The translations under genes and the position numbers were made by a program. This document shows, piece after piece, positions 63,047 through 64,000 of a DNA stretch of 64,000 nt; positions within the stretch are counted from its first letter, which is position 1; each line of letters opens with the position of its first letter. Origin of the DNA: PALSA-1316 sp964499365 (GTDB lineage: Bacteria; Nitrospirota; Thermodesulfovibrionia; Thermodesulfovibrionales; UBA6898); contig CAZCKU010000005.1 of NCBI GenBank assembly GCA_964499365.1, positions 124,001 through 188,000 of the forward strand, read 5' to 3'. Under the pieces are notes generated by a model. It was given only the letters and a program-made list of their open reading frames with translations. It did no database searches and was not told the DNA's origin.

Positions 63047-63355
63047 ATGGAACGGCAAGTAGGGCACTGGTTAGAAGAAATCGAGGTCAGGGATCTCCTT
63101 GATTGCGATGTGGCGTTGATCTACGACTGCTGCGGATTGGATGTGCTTATCCGCTTATGGGAAAATATGCAGGGGGTCAATCTTTATATATCGGCAAAGT
63201 CGCTCATGGCTGCGCGTAAGCGGTATATTGCTCTTCATTATGACGGAAATAATATAAAGAAACTCGCTGTAAAACTTGCCGTTTCAGAAAAGTTTGTGCA
63301 AGATGTAGTGGCTGGTAAAATGAGCGACTATCTCCCCCAAAAAGATCAAGGATAG
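63047..63355 (+). CDS. mor: Mor/C-family middle transcription activator
   Basis: 102 residues (GGGAGG upstream). The C-terminal half, LYISAKSLMAARKRYIALHY, then KKLAVKLAVSEKFVQDVV, is the Mor HTH pattern (PF08765). Mor turns on the middle promoter and C gene in Mu. Its distance from the transposase genes matches the Mu early operon end. Confidence 0.82.
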   Translation: MERQVGHWLEEIEVRDLLDCDVALIYDCCGLDVLIRLWENMQGVNLYISAKSLMAARKRYIALHYDGNNIKKLAVKLAVSEKFVQDVVAGKMSDYLPQKDQG

Positions 63356-63416
63356 GTGGGAATAAAGGATTGGAAATCAGATTGAACACCATGATCTATT
63401 CTGGTATTCTGAATAC

Positions 63417-63509
63417 ATGGAAACCGTACTCGGCCTTATTCTTATTACGCTCCTTTTTAAGGTCTGGATTCGCTTTGTTGCCGCAGTCCTCCGCTTCCTT
63501 TTTAACTAA
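63417..63509 (+). CDS. Possible 30-residue membrane peptide
   Basis: METVLGLILITLLFKVW then a second hydrophobic half ending FLFN: one transmembrane helix. No strong ribosome site. Small membrane proteins often follow mor in lysis modules, but this remains a weak call. Confidence 0.3.
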   Translation: METVLGLILITLLFKVWIRFVAAVLRFLFN

Positions 63510-63770
63510 AAATAAAACCTGTTTTGAGGGGTCCCATCCGAATAGACCATGAAATCTATATGAATCCTTCACCCAGTTATGTGTTCATGCACACGGGGAT
63601 CTCGCCCTCAACACAGGGAATAAAGACCTATAGCCTTGCACACCGGGCTACGGCCTCTACGGCAACGGTCAAAGGGGTGTGCCCCTGCGCTGCCCAGTTA
63701 GTTCATTATATCACAACCTTGGATATCGCAATCTACATCAGAGCAGGGCTGTGATAGAATATAAGCATAC
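63510..63770. other. Non-coding stretch between mor region and the structured RNA
   Basis: No convincing gene; the short frames have poor composition and no ribosome sites. Near its right end TCTACA (63732) and TAGAAT (63755), 17 bases apart, could be a promoter for the RNA that follows. Confidence 0.4.
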
Positions 63771-64000
63771 CGGTGGGTGATTGGCCTTACTCAGCCTTTC
63801 CCGCAAGGGATTGATGAGCTGATGGGGTGTGGCCTCCTCACCACTGGTTATCTGCGATGCGAGAGGTCAAGCTGACTTGGCCTTTGGGGAAACCCACTGA
63901 TGAGTCAACGGGCGTTGCTATCCCCGCTCTCGCTGATTGGATATAACAATGGACGTAAGAGCTGGCTCAATGAGTGTTGAGCGCCCTCCGAGAGCCCTTT
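63771..64000 (+). ncRNA. Candidate HEARO / omega RNA of an IscB-type element (3' end may lie beyond window)
   Basis: About 230 bases with no coding frame and many compatible helices: GTGGGT (63773) with ACCCAC (63892); TCAGC (63791) with GCTGA (63818); CCC-GCAA-GGG tetraloop (63800-63809); CAAG-CTGA-CTTG (63868-63879); CAAC-GGGC-GTTG (63906-63917); GCTCAA-TGAGTG-TTGAGC (63965-63982); and a long-range GCTCTCG (63926) with CGAGAGC (63989). Length and nested/pseudoknot layout fit the HEARO RNA, now known as the guide RNA of IscB nucleases and encoded just upstream of iscB. The iscB gene would begin beyond 64000. Recognition is from memory, without a covariance search. Confidence 0.55.

Larger units (their letters stand above)
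53579..64000 (+). mobile_element. Mu-like transposable prophage, left part (right end outside window)
   Basis: Starts with 5'-TGAAAAATC at the breakpoint in the 97-bp repeat; TG is the terminal dinucleotide of Mu-type elements. Gene order from the left: cargo genes, CI-like repressor, divergent Ner-like gene, CII-like gene, MuA-like DDE transposase, MuB-like ATPase, GemA, Com-like finger, Mor-like activator. Middle and late genes and the right end are not in the window. The predicted target duplication is 5 bases, TAGTC. Confidence 0.9.

Noticed and set aside
63524..63754. 76-residue frame before the structured RNA
   Set aside because: Irregular composition, no ribosome site, no resemblance to phage middle genes.
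63895..63935. Hammerhead ribozyme suggested by CTGATGAG
   Set aside because: The CUGAUGA core is present, but there is no following GAAA strand or third stem in the right place; the segment pairs better within the larger fold.
63771..64000. Group I or group II intron start
   Set aside because: No GUGYG-type 5' end or conserved group I core strands were seen; compact helices fit the omega RNA reading better.

Overview
The window is about 64 kb of moderately GC-rich bacterial chromosome. It suggests an anaerobic or microaerophilic Gram-negative diazotroph, most likely of the Nitrospirota (Thermodesulfovibrionia-like) or a deltaproteobacterial relative. This is inferred from the type IV pilus secretin operon, outer-membrane-type lipoproteins, a Mo-nitrogenase operon with NifI1/NifI2, an IPTL-CTERM protein and corrinoid-activation proteins; no 16S rRNA is present to settle it. 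No tRNA, rRNA or CRISPR array was seen.

Layout. 1-4.8 kb: surface lipoproteins, including a subtilisin-family lipoprotein (cut by the window start) with a whole metallo-beta-lactamase-fold domain nested between its catalytic Asp and His. 4.9-10 kb: pilMNOPQ. 10.1-23.8 kb: housekeeping genes for translation and nucleotides (truB, nrnA, rbfA, infB; rpmB, a DUF721 gene, trpS; adk; hemC; a DksA/TraR gene, frr, pyrH, tsf, rpsB; rdgB). 23.9-37.6 kb: smc, an FAD-linked oxidase, a RACo-like corrinoid activator, a MtaA-like methyltransferase, panC, nadB, pyk and a LOG-family gene. 37.6-46.8 kb: a nif operon behind a clear sigma-54 promoter and one NifA-type upstream site, ordered nifH, nifD, nifK, a nifE-nifN fusion, nifX, nifI1, nifI2, fdxB, GNAT. 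nifB, nifV and nifA are not in the window. 46.8-53.5 kb: accessory genes (SGNH-like secreted protein, tautomerase, DUF2917/MocR pair with a palindromic operator, IPTL-CTERM protein, DUF1566 protein flanked by 97-bp direct repeats).

53.58 kb to the window end is the left part of a Mu-like transposable prophage. Its left end can be placed to the base because it interrupts the second 97-bp repeat. It holds three leftward cargo genes, a CI-like repressor facing a Ner-like gene, a chain of overlapping small genes, MuA- and MuB-like transposition proteins, GemA, a Com-like zinc finger, coiled-coil proteins and a Mor-like activator. The right end lies outside the window.

The last 230 bases fold into a compact multi-helix RNA that resembles the omega RNA (HEARO) preceding IscB nucleases. 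If correct, an iscB gene starts just past the window and an RNA-guided nuclease element sits inside the prophage. This and the nested peptidase/MBL protein are the two most striking observations.

Working together: the nif operon supplies nitrogenase structural proteins (HDK), the cofactor scaffold (EN, X), a ferredoxin donor and PII-type post-translational control (I1/I2). RACo-like and MtaA-like proteins suggest corrinoid-dependent methyl transfer. The pil operon gives the outer-membrane pore and alignment complex for type IV pili.
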